NCBI GenBank assembly: GCA_902651635.1 | Contig: CACRSC010000058.1 | Coordinates: 86,034 to 129,740, forward strand | Source of the DNA: Mastigamoeba balamuthi | Lineage: Eukaryota; Evosea; Mastigamoebida; Mastigamoebidae | Length of the DNA stretch: 43,707 nt | Direction of reading: 5' to 3' | Shown here: piece after piece, positions 11,125 through 21,926 of the stretch | Layout of the letters: each line of letters opens with the position of its first letter | Numbering within the stretch: the first letter of the stretch is position 1 | The notes under the pieces: model-generated | The model's input: the letters and a program-made list of their open reading frames with translations, nothing else | Told to the model about the DNA's origin: nothing | Database searches by the model: none | Made by a program: the position numbers and the translations under genes

Positions 11125-12159
11125 ATGGCCGAAGCACCCGCAACGCCGGTCACGCTCCGACTTTCCGCAAGAACCATACCTCGTTATTCCCGCTTCGCCG
11201 TTCGTCCCGCACAAATCCACGTGCCTTTCGGACTCCTGCCCCTCTTCCGCTCACCGTGGCGGGCCCTGTCGTATGGCTGGCGCAGGTGTCGGTTGTGTGC
11301 GACGCCGAGTGGATGCGCCAGAACAGTGTGGGAACCGAGAGAATCAAGGCGGCCTGCGCCGCTGCATCTGTCCGAATAGAGGGCAACGAGAGCGGCCCCG
11401 GTGAGTGCACCCACACCTCGGCCCACATCTTTGTTCCCTTTAATTGTATTATATTAACTCAATCTTCAGACCTCGAGCCCTGTGCTAAGTGCTGTGTTGT
11501 TCGCCCCAAGAGCCTCGTCACAATTGATGGGCTTGTCCCTGGTGAACCTCCTCTGACAGAGGATGGACGAGGCCGCGTATTTATGTTCACCCTTTGCACG
11601 TCGTACGGCCCAAGATAAACCGAGCCCCTTGTGCTCCCTGCTCGGAAGCTCACGCCCCCACGCGCGATTCCGTGAACGCTCTCACGCGCGCAGGCACTGC
11701 AACACGTCGCGGCTGCACGTGGGAGGGCGTGTGGTGGTGGTGGTGACGGTGCGAGGGCCGCTGGGGCCCCTGGCTGAGGCTCTCTCCGAGCCCCTCGCCC
11801 TCGTCTCCCGCTCCTCGTACCTCCGCAGGCCCTGTAGCTTCCCCCTCGCTGGCGTCTGGGCACCAGGTGGTGTCACGAGCGCCGCACACGTCGGCGGCGT
11901 GCGCGCGGGGGCGTGCGTGGTAGGAGCCGAGAGAAAAGGGGTGAAATGGCGAGAGCAGCAACGGTTTTCGGAGGATCACAAGGCGAGTGCGGACCACAGT
12001 CAAGCGCCTGAGCAGGCGCAGAGCAGCAGAGAGTCGCCGGAGTTGGGAGAGCGTGAGGAGCTGATGGCGGAGGTGAAGTTGCTGGTGCGGCTGCAGAGCG
12101 AGCAGATGGAGCGCATTCGCCTCCTGCAGCGCCTCGTCCACTCCGACCAGCGCAGTTGA
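11125..12159 (+). CDS. Array family copy B
   Basis: Exons 11125-11199, 11286-11400, 11470-11602 and 11694-12159 give 262 residues with all frames intact. The start is fixed by the family exon 1 length (75 bases to the TTCGCC donor). Key residues: VSVVCDAEWM in exon 2, LEPCAKCC and VFMFTLCTS in exon 3, HCNTSRLHVGG in exon 4, C-terminal helix VKLLVRLQSEQMERIRLLQR. Donors GTTCGT, GTGAGT and GTACGG. Copies B and E share exon 3 features (VVRPKSL, DGLVPGE, TEDGRG) not seen in the others, so they are sister copies. The linker differs strongly from that of E. Confidence 0.78.
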
Positions 12160-13130
12160 GCTGCCGCCAGAAGAAAGGTTGCGGGTGCATCGGGTGCTTG
12201 AGCAACTAACTGGGGAGACGGCATCAAAGTGGGCCATAAGGCTGGGCTCTGTCCGCACTCCTCCCATCTTTCTTCAACAAGAGACTTCACACAGTATGAT
12301 CCCTTTTCGATTTTTCCTCTGTTGTCTCGCCCCTCCCCCCTCCAATCCAGCAGATTCTGCGCGCAAAGGCCATTCACAGCACTCTGAGGCTTCGGGCGTC
12401 CGCCTTGTGAATATTCTGCCATGGCGATGGTCGTCGTGCGTAGCATCTATGAGCTCTCTGCCCCCGCGTGGAATCACATGGGCAGAGATAAACTGTACCG
12501 TCTGCGTCGCTGCCCCTCTTCTCCTCGGTCTCAACAGGCGTATCCTGCGCGACATCAAACATGCCCTGATTTACTTGTGGCGTCCATGAGCGCGTTGTGT
12601 GATGAAAAGGGCAGCGCGAATGTGGATGAACCACCTGAAATAATGCACCAAAACCTGGGGCCTTATACCAGACACTGCGCAGCACGACTGAGGAAGTTCG
12701 AAAGCCCTTAGGAGCTTGTATTCGAGTTGCAGTACGAACGGTATAGCGCGAGACTGTGTTTTGACTGTTGAAAATCGAGGGGAAAAGGAGGTTGCTGCCA
12801 CTGTCTCACGAACTTTTCGGCAGCTCCTCGCTCGGTGCGCTTAGAGTATGCGTGCAAGTTCCGCGGCACGTTGCAGATGGTCTTTTCTCTGCACTCTCAT
12901 TGCTACCGCCACGACCACGCGCTCCTTCTCATGCAGAGGCGAATTCACGGCAAAAAAAAGACACCAGCGAATGTGGCATCCCACAAATGCACAACTGCAG
13001 ACGGCGCACAGCAGCGTAAGTCGTATCAGGGGAGGGTTGGCGAGTAGTTAATATCACAGGGGTGGGGAAGCGCTTTTAATGTGCGTGCTGTCTTTCTTCA
13101 TGTCCTCTTCTCCATCCAGCGCAGTCGGCA
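12160..13130. pseudogene. Spacer with a relic of family exons 2-3
   Basis: Most of this stretch is unrecognisable. At about 12,591-12,640 a fragment resembles the start of exon 2 (GCGTTGTGTGATG against the family GCGTTGTGTGCGACG). At 12,653-12,706 another resembles exon 3 (ACCTGGGGCC, then ACTGCGCAGCACGACTGAGGAAG). Neither keeps an open frame, so this is a dead copy lying between B and C. Confidence 0.5.
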
Positions 13131-13169
13131 TCAGCATTCACCGGCCAGAGAGCTTAAAAGGGTCAGACA

Positions 13170-13345
13170 GTTCAGTCGCATCGCCCGTTTTTCAAATGGT
13201 GCTGTCGGACTTGATAAAGGACACTGACACTCTGACGTAGCCAGCATGTCAGCTGATTCGGAACTCTGCATTGTTGTTTCACCAATTTTGATAGTCCCGA
13301 TCCACACACCGGTATGAGAAAAGGAACAGCTAAAATTATAACGCA
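13170..13345. repeat. Non-family repeat R2, copy 1
   Basis: One of three related blocks (with 14,925-15,110 and 19,650-19,850) sharing a CCATTTTTC/CCGTTTTTC start, a GCTGTCGCAC-like stretch and the core GGAACTCTGCATTG. It is not part of the family gene. On the minus strand all three keep a short frame reading MQSSES/MQSSGS, but I do not call a gene. Confidence 0.6.
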
Positions 13346-14165
13346 GCGGGTTCTTGCGCCCGAGTACACGCACCGTGACATCGCACGGACTCTTTTGCAG
13401 CCTAGGTACTGCTCGCTTGCTCAGACGTGTGCACGTGAGCCTCGCCGCCGTGTTGCATCTCACAGGCAAACAAGCAACCACTGATTACTGATTGGACCCT
13501 GAGTGGCACCGTTCTTGTTTCAGAAGCTTAAGTCGCATATTCCGCATCGTTTTTCCCATGTCGGACTCACACGCCGTAAATCTATCGCCGTTCCTCTGGT
13601 ACAGCTGCCGCTAAGAGCACGGAGAGTGATGCACTGTGTCCCGGTGCTCCGCTTCGCGCCTGCTAGTGGTGTAGGCGTCCTGTGCCCCTGCTTTGGGCTA
13701 CTCTGTGCTGATCGCCCTCGACTTGTACATCCTGGAAGCCCCACACCAACGCCCGGGACGCCCCCGCTGCGGTCTCAAGGGCCCTGGACGCCAGCGAAAT
13801 ACTGCGCGCCCGAAATGAAGTTCACATCGCCACTGGGGGATGAGGGGCGCATCATTGGAAGGAGCCCCGGGACATAGTCACCTCAGAACAAGCGCGCGGC
13901 GGTAGAGCAGAGAAGCAGAAACCAAAAATGGGGCTTGTCCGGCTGTGGTGCGAGCTGAGTAGGAACGCGCATCTTGCGGTGCGGGTCTGCTTTGAGCCAG
14001 TGCGATCGCTGAGAGCTCTTGCGACCCTGAGGCCTGGCCTCTTGATTCGCCATTCAAATTGAGAGATTGGTTTAAAACACGCAGTTTCAACAATCCCGCC
14101 AAGGCACCGACACAAGCAAGTCCACCTGTACCGCTGCTCCGCAGCGCCACTGCGTTAGCACAGTG
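13346..14165. other. Spacer, nothing recognised
   Basis: About 800 bases between repeat R2 copy 1 and pseudogene C. Short open frames occur on both strands without motifs. I see no family exon here. Confidence 0.45.
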
Positions 14166-14224
14166 CGACATTCGATCGCCTGTTCATCGCTCTGTGTGCG
14201 TGCAGCACCACAAGTGTCGGCGTG

Positions 14225-14720
14225 ATTGAATTGCGCGGTATTTGTCACTCCCCACAAAACCACAGCGGGGAAACCTGGGCCCAGCACAGAATGCTGTGCC
14301 GCACACCCCGAGAGGCTCGCGGCCATCGGGGGTCTTGTTTCCGCACCACGCGGGGCGGAAGACAGACGAGGGCGCGTGCCTGCGATTGACCGTTGCAGAG
14401 CGAAAGTGAAGACAAAAAAGATCCTTCAAAAAAAGAGAGAAGGCGCCGCCGTCACTGTGTCGCACGTGCGCGCAATTCCTGCCACACCGCGTGCTGTGCG
14501 CGGTGTCTGGCGAGCGTGCGGACATTGCACTGCGTCGCGGCTGAGCTGAGCGTGGGTGGGCGCGTGATGGTGGTGATGACTGCGCGGGCGAGCGGTTTGT
14601 GGGGATGGGGGTTGAGGGGATCACCTCTCGCACCTCATCCACCACTTGTCCGGTGCTATCATTCCCGCCTCCTCAAACACTTAGGAAGCACTCTTGTCGA
14701 TCCCTCGTGTGCTATGCGCC
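14225..14720 (+). pseudogene. Array family pseudogene C
   Basis: Remnant of exons 3 and 4. The exon 3 block around 14,270-14,410 still shows the CCTGGGCCCAGCACAGAATGC line and GAGGCTCGCGGCCATCGGGG, but the frame is broken. The exon 4 block around 14,523-14,600 keeps TGCACTGCGTCGCGGCTGAG and GTGGGTGGGCGCGTGATGGTG with a stop codon. Exons 1 and 2 are gone. It is nearly the same sequence as pseudogene F (about 18,830-19,200), so both come from one ancestor that was already dead. Confidence 0.75.
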
Positions 14721-14924
14721 AGCGACAGACTCGGAGGGAGTAGGGACAGAAGAACACCCCCGCGATAATTACACCCATCTAATCGCACCGGGAGCGAAGG
14801 ACTCAAAGCACTAAGATAGAGACCCCAGCCAGAGAATCGCGACGCAGCTGAGGTGGCGCTGCAGGGAGCCAGCGAAAGGAGCTGACGGTGCTAGTGGAAT
14901 GCTACAATCACAGTTCAGTGTTAG

Positions 14925-15110
14925 GCCAGTTCAATCGCATCCATTTTTCCTGCTGGCACTGTCGCACATGCAAAAGGAGCACCGGCACTCGGCATCGCCA
15001 GCACGCCCGCCGATCCAGAACTCTGCATTGCTAGTGAACTGCTGCTACGTGCCCGAGGAGCGCACGGAAGGAACAGAGGAACTGCCAAAAAAAGAACGCG
15101 GAGACCACTT
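14925..15110. repeat. Non-family repeat R2, copy 2
   Basis: Matches R2 copy 3 closely: AAAGGAGCACCGGCACTC, AACTCTGCATTGC, GTGCCCGAGGAGC, and CCAAAAAAAGAACGC in the same order. It lies between pseudogene C and copy D, just as copy 3 lies between F and G. Confidence 0.7.
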
Positions 15111-15521
15111 CCCGCCCCTGAGTTGCCGCCGGAGCAGCCCAAGTGCTCGATAGCTCCACGAGACGAACGCTGCTTCCATCTGCTTATTCTGTTGATGTCG
15201 CGCCACTGCCATGTGAAACTCTGCTGGCCCTCGCTCGCCCTTCTAGTTTTGGCAAAGTGAGGTGCATCGCGGGGTCGTCTGGCGGGAAGAACCCTCTCGC
15301 CTATCATGACCGAACACCACGCCAATCGCGTGGCCCTGATCGGCACCATTCCCGTTTCTGGGACACAAAGCGTACATTCTGCCTCGCATTTCAACGCGGT
15401 GTCCCACTGCAATTCTCTGCTTTGTCGTACTTCCGACAGCACCCCATCCCCCCCCGCGTGGTGGCGCATTGTGTAGTCACTGAGAGGCCCTGGCCCGCGT
15501 TTGGTGCACCCCGTACCGGCT
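15111..15521 (+). promoter_or_regulatory. Upstream region of copy D
   Basis: Conserved with the region upstream of copy G (about 20,040-20,263): blocks CCCTGATCGGCA, CGTTTCTG or TGTTTCTG, ATTCTGC and AATTCTCTGCTTTGT / TATTCTCTGCTTTGT appear in the same order. It ends at the copy D start codon. The promoter role is inferred from conservation. Confidence 0.45.
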
Positions 15522-16648
15522 ATGTCCTCCGCACATCTGCCGCCCGTCGCCCTGCGCGTCTCCTCCAACGTGATAGCCCGTTTCTCCGCTTTCACCGTGG
15601 GTTCCGATCGCAAGTCCCCCTGCTTCCCAGACCCTCGAACACACCGCTGATGACTGTGGCGATACTACGGGTGGGCGGTCGGGTCTGGGGGGCGCACGCC
15701 CTGCGCGCGTGGTCGCCGCATGAACCGACGGGCGCAGGTGAGCGTTGTGTGCGACGCCGAGTGGATGGACGCCAACCGCCTGGGCACCGAGGCCATCCGC
15801 TCTGCCTGCTCTGCTGCTGCTGTCCGCCTGGAGGGCGACGTGCACGGCCCCGGTGAGTCTTCTCGAGGGCGTTTGGGGAGGGGGGGGGGACTCTGCTCTG
15901 GGCTCAATACGACTTGAGACGAGCGCGCAGATGTGGGGCCCTGCACAAGATGCTGCGGCCAACGCCCCAAGAAGCTCATCGCCATCGAGGGTCTGGTCCC
16001 CGCTGAGTCGCGCCAAGCGGGGGATAGCTGCGAGCGCGTCTTTGTGTTCGCCCAGTGCAAATCGTAAGACACATATTTTTCGGATGTGCAAGAAACAAAC
16101 ACATCCGTGTGGCGCTATCCACCGTCTGATAGCCCTCACGCGCGGTCTGAACCGCGTTGCTCGACACCCACAGGCACTGCAACACGTCGCGGCTGCACGT
16201 GGGAGGGCGGGTGGTGGTTGTGGTGACGGTGCGAGGGCCGCTGGGGCCCCTGGCTGAGGCTCTCTCCGAGCCCCTCGCCCTCACCTCGCGGTCCACGTAC
16301 ATCCACAGGCCCCGCGCTCTCCTTCACTCGCCCTCGTACACCTGGGACGCCGCTGCCGATGTCTCGAGGGTCGCAGAAGCCAGCAACGCCCCTGGGTCCG
16401 AGAGCGTTGAGGCTGCAGAAGTCGCGGAGTTGAGACGGAAACAGAGTGAGCTGAGTGAGGAGGCCAGTGTGAGCCACAGCCAAGCACATACAGCGGCGCC
16501 ACAGGCGATCAGCAGCAGAAAGCCCGATCAGGCGAGGGAGCGCGAGGAGCTGAGGGCTCAGGTGGAGCTGCTGGTGCGGCTGCAGAGCGAGCAGATGGAG
16601 CGCGTGCGTGTCCTGGCGCACCTCTTCCACTCCAGCCAGAACAGCTGA
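15522..16648 (+). CDS. Array family copy D
   Basis: Exons 15522-15596, 15738-15852, 15931-16063 and 16174-16648 give 265 residues. Exon 1 encodes VALRVSSNVIARFSAFT, exon 2 VSVVCDAEWMDANRLGTEAI, exon 3 VGPCTRCCGQRPKKLIAIEG, exon 4 HCNTSRLHVGG and GPLGPLAEALSEPLALTSRS. The linker after YTWDA is Glu/Ser/Ala-rich. The C-terminal helix is VELLVRLQSEQMERVRVLAH, followed by LFHSSQNS. Donors GTGGGT, GTGAGT and GTAAGA. Closest relative is G, with the same DVGPC start of exon 3 and the same SQNS end. Confidence 0.8.
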
Positions 16649-17269
16649 ACTCCTCTGATGACCAGAACTTCTGGCGGGCACGTTCTGGCGCACGTGTATG
16701 AGCGAAACGTGACGGCGTTTGTGCCGCAGCTGGCGAATCGAAGACAGGACCTGTCTGACCTCTGTTACCCGACAACGAAGGAATAGGGCGATATCCCAGC
16801 CAGGAACACGGGGGTTCGAGCTGATGAGCATGCTGCCCAGCTGGTCGCCTGTCCTTGATCAGACTCGTGGGGCGTGGTGCTACACCAGACCTGCGACTAG
16901 CCAGCGTTGAACTCGGGGATGTACTCGGCTGCAATACACCTCCAGATTTGCAGCGACTTTTTCCCCAATGCATCTCAGAGACCATTTCATCACCAGTGCT
17001 CTCTTCCATTCCGGAAATCGGCCATGTTCCTTTCGCCCCCAACTCCTCGTGCCTTCCCTTTTTCTTCATTTGAATTGCATAAGAGCCTTCAACGCCTCGA
17101 TATTCTCTCCGCGATCCGGATCACACGAGGACCTTGTTGGCCCTGATCTGTTTTTGCGGCTGGGCGGCGTCCCCGCATCCTGCTGCGCTTTGGCGAAGCC
17201 CTTCCGCGCTCTGTCGTTCCCGCTGCTGCCATCCCACCGCACCGCCAGCATAGTATCTGGGCAGTGCTA
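16649..17269. other. Copy D-E spacer
   Basis: The first part (about 16,695-16,850) matches the region after copy G (about 21,440-21,620), for example GTATGAGCGA(A/T)ACGTGACGGCG. The rest matches the region upstream of B. This chimeric layout marks the junction of the duplicated B-C-D / E-F-G blocks. No gene seen. Confidence 0.6.
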
Positions 17270-18343
17270 ATGCAGAACGTATTCCAGGCCAGTAGGGTGT
17301 TCGCCACGGCGGCACCACGCCTGACCCCGGTTGCTCTCCGAGTTTCCACACGTGTCATCCCTCGCTATTCCCGCTTCACCGTTCGTCTCGCACAAATCCT
17401 CGTGCCTTTCGGATGCGGTCCCCCGTGTGCCCCCATTCCGCTCACCGTCGCGGTGCCCTGCCGTCGTCTGGCTGCCGAGCGCAGGTGTCGGTTGTGTGCG
17501 ATGCCGAGTGGATGCTCCAGAACGGCGTGGCCACTGATAACATCAAGGCAGCCTGTGCAGCTGCATCTATCCGAATCGAGGGCAACGAGAGCGGCCCCGG
17601 TGAGTCCATGCACAATCGTCACACAATTGACTTGATCTCTTTGTTGATTGGGCATGCATGCAATTGCAGACCTAGGGCCCTGTGCTAAGTGCTGTGTCGT
17701 ACGCCCCAAGAGCCTCATCACAATTGATGGTCTCGTCCCTGGAGAGATTCCCCTGACAGAGGATGGACGAGGCCACGTGTTTGTGTTCACTCTCTGCACA
17801 TCGTACGGACCCCCCCGAGCACACCCCGTGGTGTGACAAATTAACATGTGCAGGCACTGCAACACGTCGCGGCTGCACGTGGGAGGGCGTGTGGTGGTGG
17901 TGGTGAAGGTGCAAGGGCCGCTGGGGCCACTGGCGGAGGCTGTCTCCGAGCCCCTCGCCCTCGTCTCCCGCACCACCTTTCACAGGTCCCGGACGTCCCT
18001 TCCCGCACCGACCGGCGCCTGGGCAGAGGCAGGAGATGGCTCAGGAGGTGAGCCGAGCACTTCAGATGTCAGTGGCCTGCCCAAGGCGGCAGGCGTGGCG
18101 AGAGCTGAGGGATTTGAGACGGGACAGCAAGAGCAACACCCACTGTCGGAGCACAAGAAGATGGCAGTCCGTGGTCGAGCCAATACAGCGCCTCAGCAGT
18201 CGCGTGACATCGGAGAGTCGCTGGAGCAGAGGGAGCACGAGGAGCTAATGGAACAGCTGGGTCTGCTGGTGCGGCTGCAGAGCGAGCAGATGGAACGCGT
18301 CCGGGTTCTTCGGCACCTCGTCCACTCAGACCAGCGCAGCTGA
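17270..18343 (+). CDS. Array family copy E (shifted start)
   Basis: Exons 17270-17380, 17485-17599, 17670-17802 and 17854-18343 give 282 residues. In every other intact copy, exon 1 starts with an ATG 75 or 78 bases before the donor. Here that codon (17,306) is ACG, and the next in-frame ATG upstream is at 17,270, adding 12 residues. The rest is intact: VALRVSTRVIPRYSRFT, VSVVCDAEWM, LGPCAKCCVVRPKSL, VFVFTLCTS, HCNTSRLHVGG and the tail LGLLVRLQSEQMERVRVLRH. It is the sister of copy B. The linker is the longest of the intact copies. Either the upstream ATG is used or the gene is newly impaired. Confidence 0.7.
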
Positions 18344-18800
18344 GCTGCTGTCAGAAGCAGAAGCCGGTCTCCAAATGCCGTCCGTACATGGAATTAGGAA
18401 TGGGCCAAAGGACAGTGCTCCAACTGAATGCTAACTCCAACCATACCGTGCCCCCAATTGTTCGGAATTCGGGTTGTGTTTGACCGGTGCTGAGGGGCCG
18501 ACACTGTGGCACACATGATGCGCGTCCTCGTTCGCTGCACGGGTTTGGCCGATGGTTCAGCTGGGGATACCGCTGGCGATTCACGTGCGCAGCTTGCAGC
18601 GCCTGTCGCACCTCGGCCAGTAGCCACCTCCGAGGCGGCCCTCACAAACAAGGAGCACCAGAGAACACCTTTCAGAGGCTTCTTACCCTCGTCTGAGACA
18701 GAGACAAGCAGACCACCCACGCCGCTGACTCTGAGCACCTCGGCAGCCATGACACGGCATCCTGTTCTCAGCCCCGCGCGCACGCAGCACACCGAGAGCA
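18344..18800. other. Copy E-pseudogene F spacer
   Basis: No gene or family exon recognised. A frame on the minus strand runs through it and pseudogene F, but it has no motifs and follows the high GC content. Confidence 0.4.
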
Positions 18801-18809
18801 GCGAGTGTT

Positions 18810-19375
18810 GACGCGATTTAATTGCGCGGTGATTCGCTTCACCACAAAAAAAACACAACGCGCGGACCTGGGCCCTGCACAGGATGCTGCGCCACACATC
18901 CCGCGAGGCTCGCGGCCATCGGGGGTCTTGTTTCCGCACCACTCGGGGCGGAAGACAGACGAGGGCGCGTGCCTGCGATTGACCGTTGCAGAGCGAAAGT
19001 GAAGACGAAAAAGATCCTTCAAAAAAGAGAGAAGGCTCCGCGTCACTGTGACGCACGTGCGCGCAATTCCTGCCACACCGCGTGCTGTGCGCGTGCTCCC
19101 CCGTGGGCGTGCACGCACTGCAAGAGGCTGGCGTATCAGCGGGCGCGTGGTGTGTTGTGGTCACGGCGTGACAGCTTCAACCCCTCTGCTCCCATACCCC
19201 GCGCCTCATCCGCCAATTGTCACGCGCTCTCAACCCACGCCCCCCTCGCGCACCCGTGGAGAGCTCCCGCCGGGCACTCGCGTAGCACATGCACGAGCGG
19301 CGTCCCAGGGGCCCGTGCGGGAGTTGGGACAGATGAATACCCCCGTGACAATTTCACCTCGCAATTGGTGGCGGG
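18810..19375 (+). pseudogene. Array family pseudogene F
   Basis: Degenerate exons 3 and 4, nearly identical to pseudogene C: ACCTGGGCCCTGCACAGGATGC, GAGGCTCGCGGCCATCGGGG and GACGAGGGCGCGTGCCTGCG, then a broken exon 4 near 19,120 (CACGCACTGCAAGAGGCTGG). Stops and indels interrupt every frame, and exons 1-2 are absent. It belongs to the E-F-G block. Confidence 0.75.
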
Positions 19376-19649
19376 CGAGTGAGGACATCGGCGAAGCACA
19401 CAAAGCACCGCGGCACTCAGCTGGACGGCTGTTCCATTGCGGCGCAAGGGGCTCTTGCAGAGAGGGAGCGGGCGATGACGATGGCGGGGCTGCCGGTTCA
19501 GCACGTGAAGGGAATCCCGTCGCCCCGTGGGCCCCACAACAAGCCAGCAGTGCTCTCTGAGGACGGCAGGCGCAGGGTGCACTGGTCGGGTGAGCTACGA
19601 CCCCGTAGGGGGTCTGTACTACGATGCCGCGTTTTGGGGGAATACTAGT

Positions 19650-19850
19650 AGGCCAGTATTGGCACCGCCGTTTTTCCAAGGGCGCTGTCGCACAAGGAAA
19701 AGGAGCACCGGCACTCCGAGACATCGCCCGCCCGCCCTCGGATTCGGAACTCTGCATTGCAGTGGACTGTCGCGTACTGAATTTGATAGTGTGCCCGAGG
19801 AGCACCCGGCACGAGAATAGGAACAGCCAAAAAAAGAACGCAGAGGCCAT
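19650..19850. repeat. Non-family repeat R2, copy 3
   Basis: Third R2 block, with the core TTCGGAACTCTGCATTGC. It sits between F and G exactly as copy 2 sits between C and D, so it was carried along by the block duplication. Confidence 0.7.
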
Positions 19851-20263
19851 TTCCTGCCCCTGACTGAGGCTGTCGAGGAGTCTGTGCGCCGGCAACAAGA
19901 GCTGAGCACTCGCTGGCTCTCTCGGGCGGGCACCACCGCCAGCGGTCGGCGGTGTCGTGGTCGTGCCATCGCCGCGCAAAACTGTGCAGGCCCTCGCCTG
20001 CTCGCCTCTCTCGCCAGGCCCTCCTTGGCGCTCCTCTCTTCTCCAAAACGAGCAACAGCCTCGAGACCGGCTGCCCTGATCGGCAGCGTTCCTGTTTCTG
20101 AGGCACTAAGAGCATTCTGCTTCACGTTCGACGGGGTAGCCCGCTGCTATTCTCTGCTTTGTCGATCTGCCGGCACCCCTCCATTCCTCCTGCTTGGCGT
20201 TGTGGCGCGCTGCAAGCGCCACCGGAAGGACGAGACCCCAGCACAGCGCACTGGCCCCCAGCA
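19851..20263 (+). promoter_or_regulatory. Upstream region of copy G
   Basis: From about 20,040 it matches the region upstream of copy D. No AATATCTCC element. It ends at the ATG of copy G. Role inferred from conservation. Confidence 0.4.
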
Positions 20264-21399
20264 ATGTCGGCAGTGCATCGGCCGCCCATCTCCCTGCGCG
20301 TCTCCTCCAACGTGATAGCCCGTTTCTCCGCTTTCACCGTCTGTTCCGCACGCAACATCCCCCCCTGTTGCCCTGGCCCTCACGCACACCATGCTGCGCA
20401 CTCCTGCTGTGGACTGCGTGTGTGTGTGTTTGGGGGGGTCGTGGGGCGTGCGCCCTGCCTGCGTGGCCGCCGCGTGGAACCGACGGGCGCAGGTGAGCGT
20501 TGTGTGCGACGCCGAGTGGATGGACGCCAACCGCCTGGGCACCGAGGCCATCCGCTCTGCCTGCTCTGCTGCTGCTGTCCGCCTGGAGGGCGACGTGCAC
20601 GGCCCCGGTGAGCCTTTGCGAGAACTATGGGGGGCGGGGGGGAAGGGAGGGAAGCGAATCTGTGCTCTGGGGGCTCACTTCGACTGAGACGAGCGCGCAG
20701 ACGTGGGGCCCTGCACAAGATGCTGCGGCCAACGCCCCAAGAAGCTCATCGCCGTCGAGGGTCTGGTCCTCGCTGAGTCGCGCCCAATGGGGAGCAGCCG
20801 CGAGCGCGTCTTCGCTTTCACCCAGTGCAAATCGTAAGACACTTGACACCCCACATTCGCTTGGTGCTGTACATAATTTGTCCACGCGTCCCCGAGGCTT
20901 TCCTCCGGAGACCTCACATCGTGCTGGTCGCCACCGCAGGCACTGCAACTCATCGCGACTCCACGTGGGAGGACGGGTGGTGGTTGTGGTGACGGTGCGG
21001 GGGCCGCTGGGGCCCCTTGCTGAGGCTGTCTCCGAGCCCCTCGCCCTCACCTCGCGGTCCACGTACATCCACAGGCCTCGCTCCCTCCTCCACTCGCCCT
21101 CGTACACCTGGGACGCCCCTGTCGAGCTCCTGAGGGCCGCAGGAGCCAGCGACGCCCCCGGGCCCGAGGGCAGTGAGACGGATGAAACAGCCGAGCTGGC
21201 AGTGGAGGAGACAAGTATGGAACACAACCAAGCGCAGACAGCGGCGCCGCAGCAGGCGATCAGCAGCGGAGACCCCGGACGGGGACGGGAGCGCGAGGAG
21301 CTGATGGCTCAGGTGGAGCTGCTGGTGCGGCTGCAGAGCGAGCAGATGGAGCGCGTGCGCGTCCTGCAGCGCCTCTTCCACTCCAGCCAGAACAGCTGA
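20264..21399 (+). CDS. Array family copy G
   Basis: Exons 20264-20338, 20493-20607, 20701-20833 and 20940-21399 give 260 residues, all in frame. Exon 1 ISLRVSSNVIARFSAFT, exon 2 VSVVCDAEWMDANRLGTEAI (same residues as copy D), exon 3 VGPCTRCCGQRPKKLIAVEG with FAFTQCKS, exon 4 HCNSSRLHVGG (the only copy with S for T here), tail VELLVRLQSEQMERVRVLQR and LFHSSQNS. The linker is shorter than that of D and carries several Thr-to-Glu-type differences, so most change since the D/G split lies there. Confidence 0.8.
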
Positions 21400-21926
21400 A
21401 CCTGTAGACCAGGGGAGTCGAGAGTTCACAAGGGCACATTCGTGTATGAGCGATACGTGACGGCGGTTGCGATGCTGTGTCTCTGTCCTCCTGCGGGATC
21501 CTCAGCAAACGCATGCGAACTCTGCTGAACTCTCCTCAACGCAACGCCGACAGGGTAGGGATTGTGCGACAACCCCGGCCAGATAGGTTGGTGTCCGCGC
21601 CGGCTGCCACGCGTCACCTCCTCGCCTGTCCTTTGGGAATCCGGCAATCCATGCCACGTCGAGTTGCGCCGCCCGTCTCCTCCACCTCGATCCTGGTCGT
21701 CAGTTTCCAAGGCTCCGTGCCGGAAGATCCGCACTCTGCTTGTTGGCTTGCTGCCTGCGAGTATTGAACACACACGCCACGCCGTTCCCCTCCTCCCGGC
21801 CCCTCTCCCGTTCTCGACGCGTCCACGCCCCCACTCTCTCCGGGCCGCCCGTGTCCCTGCGAAGAGGCTCGAGGGAGAATCCCCGGTGCCGCTGTGCCGC
21901 GTGTCGGCAGGGCGTGGGTGCGCCCA
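21400..21926. other. Copy G-H spacer
   Basis: The first 200 bases match the spacer after copy D. The last 90 bases (GGAATCCCCGG-like, CTGTGCCG, CGCCCAATGGCA) match the region upstream of copy K. No gene seen. Confidence 0.5.
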
